DNA from: JAVBNN01 sp031551525
GTDB lineage: Bacteria > Bacillota > Negativicutes > Acidaminococcales > JAISLQ01
Direction of reading: 5' to 3'
Assembly: GCA_031551525.1 (NCBI GenBank)
Contig: JAVBNN010000031.1
Location: 1-61,378, forward strand
Length of the DNA: 61,378 nucleotides
Program-made: the position numbers and the translations under genes
Shown: positions 60,650 to 61,378 of the stretch, piece after piece
Layout: each line of letters starts with the position of its first letter
How positions within the stretch are numbered: the first letter of the stretch is position 1
Notes under the pieces: generated by a model
What the model saw: the letters and a program-made list of their open reading frames with translations, nothing else
Databases searched by the model: none
What the model was told of the DNA's origin: nothing

Positions 60650-61378
60650 GAAAAAGGCTGTTTGCCTATTGCTGTTTTTTTTGGCCGGATGGCTGTGTTG
60701 GGATTTCTACCATTTTCAAAAAAAGGCGCTGACTGTTTTGGCCTACCATAGTATCATGCGTGAAGCGACCGAGATAAACGGGGAATACAGTATTTCGGAA
60801 AAGGATTTTGCCGGACAACTAGCTTGGCTGAGAGAAGCAGGTTATACGCCGGTAAGCCTCGAGGAGGCGGTTCGGGCTAGAAGCAGCGGCGAGGAATTGC
60901 CGGACAAGCCTTTGGTGATAACTTTTGACGACGGTTACAGAGATAATTTTTATATTGCCATGCCGGTATTGCAACGCTACGGTTTTTTGGCCACGGTGTT
61001 TGTGGTTACTGATTTTGTCGGCACTGATGGTTTTTTGTCCTGGGATGAAGTGGGCGCTTTGGAAAAAAATGGAGTGGTGATAGGCTCGCACACGGTCAGC
61101 CACCGCCCCCTGGCCAGCTTGCCGGAAGAAGAGGCCCGGACGGAGCTGGCGGTTTCCCGCCGTTTACTTAAAGAAAGAGGCGGGGTAGAGGTCAGATTTT
61201 TGGCATATCCTTTCGGTAGCTTCAATAAATCTCTGCTGTCGGTGGCCCGGGCAGCCGGCTATCAGGCAGCCTGTACGGGACAAACGGGTGTGAATGGTGA
61301 GAGAGGGCCGTTGTTGTCTCTCAAACGGGTAACTGTGCCTCAGTCGAAAGATGGTCTTTGGAATTTCAAGGCCCGGCT
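60636..61378 (+). CDS. Polysaccharide deacetylase (NodB-type), cut by window edge
   Basis: At least 247 codons, open at the right edge. It starts at ATG 60636 inside whiA (MKGNKKKAVCLLLFFLAGWL: basic residues, then one membrane helix or signal). The NodB domain shows motif 1 as ITFDDGYRDNF (both Asp), motif 2 as SHTVSHRPL (metal-binding His pair) and motif 3 as FLAYPFGSFN. It is expected to act outside the inner membrane and remove acetyl groups from peptidoglycan or another glycan. It is translationally coupled to whiA. Confidence 0.92.
   Translation, partial: MKGNKKKAVCLLLFFLAGWLCWDFYHFQKKALTVLAYHSIMREATEINGEYSISEKDFAGQLAWLREAGYTPVSLEEAVRARSSGEELPDKPLVITFDDGYRDNFYIAMPVLQRYGFLATVFVVTDFVGTDGFLSWDEVGALEKNGVVIGSHTVSHRPLASLPEEEARTELAVSRRLLKERGGVEVRFLAYPFGSFNKSLLSVARAAGYQAACTGQTGVNGERGPLLSLKRVTVPQSKDGLWNFKAR

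Overview
The window looks like a chromosomal stretch from an anaerobic, mid-GC Bacillota, most plausibly of the class Negativicutes. This is an inference from several features: Firmicute-type RNA switches (T-box, SAM-I, a pan-like leader, a probable raiA RNA), a small SRP RNA beside dnaX-ybaB-recR-bofA, a sodium-pump decarboxylase next to dicarboxylate carriers, a sigma-54 activator, and the chain hpf-secA-prfB-csaB-ftsEX-ctpA-uvrBAC-rapZ-yvcK-whiA. No insertion sequence, prophage or CRISPR array was seen, and base composition looks even throughout.

Left part (1-12 kb) is metabolic and accessory. On the minus strand lie the start of a sodium-pump decarboxylase beta subunit, a 45-residue gamma-like subunit and a DASS carrier. 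On the plus strand follow a DUF3842 gene and an FmdE gene that leads a BtuCDF-like metal or oxyanion importer. Next comes a compact regulatory unit: a sigma-54 activator gene, its terminator, a consensus -24/-12 promoter and the MatC-like carrier it should control. A 54-residue ORF, a DHA2 exporter and a nitroreductase follow.

From 12 to 21 kb are small stand-alone units, many under RNA control: panD behind a pan-type hairpin, UspA proteins, a thioesterase, a MarR regulator, metF with a flavodoxin-ferredoxin partner behind a SAM-I riboswitch, and rnhA. A solitary trpB sits behind a Trp T-box that has two antiterminator-terminator modules, with a 32-codon ORF containing two Trp codons and a DUF4126 membrane protein in between.

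From 21 to 52 kb is mostly housekeeping: tRNA-Ser(GGA), SRP RNA, dnaX, ybaB, recR, bofA, a structured RNA of about 205 nt (probable raiA motif), a zinc-ribbon gene, an amino-acid ABC importer, csp, hpf, secA, prfB with a programmed +1 frameshift, DUF5693-csaB (cell-wall polymer pyruvylation), ftsEX with an M23 hydrolase and CtpA (division and wall remodelling), uvrB-uvrA-uvrC (excision repair), ftsH, a HAD phosphatase, an MBL-fold protein and a cysteine desulfidase.

The right end (53-61.4 kb) holds the most unusual gene: a 1442-residue homologue of large SF1 helicase-nuclease proteins whose Walker A, Walker B, arginine finger and nuclease glutamate all appear to be lost, although the reading frame is intact. 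It has its own promoter and runs directly into rapZ-yvcK-whiA and a polysaccharide deacetylase cut by the window edge.
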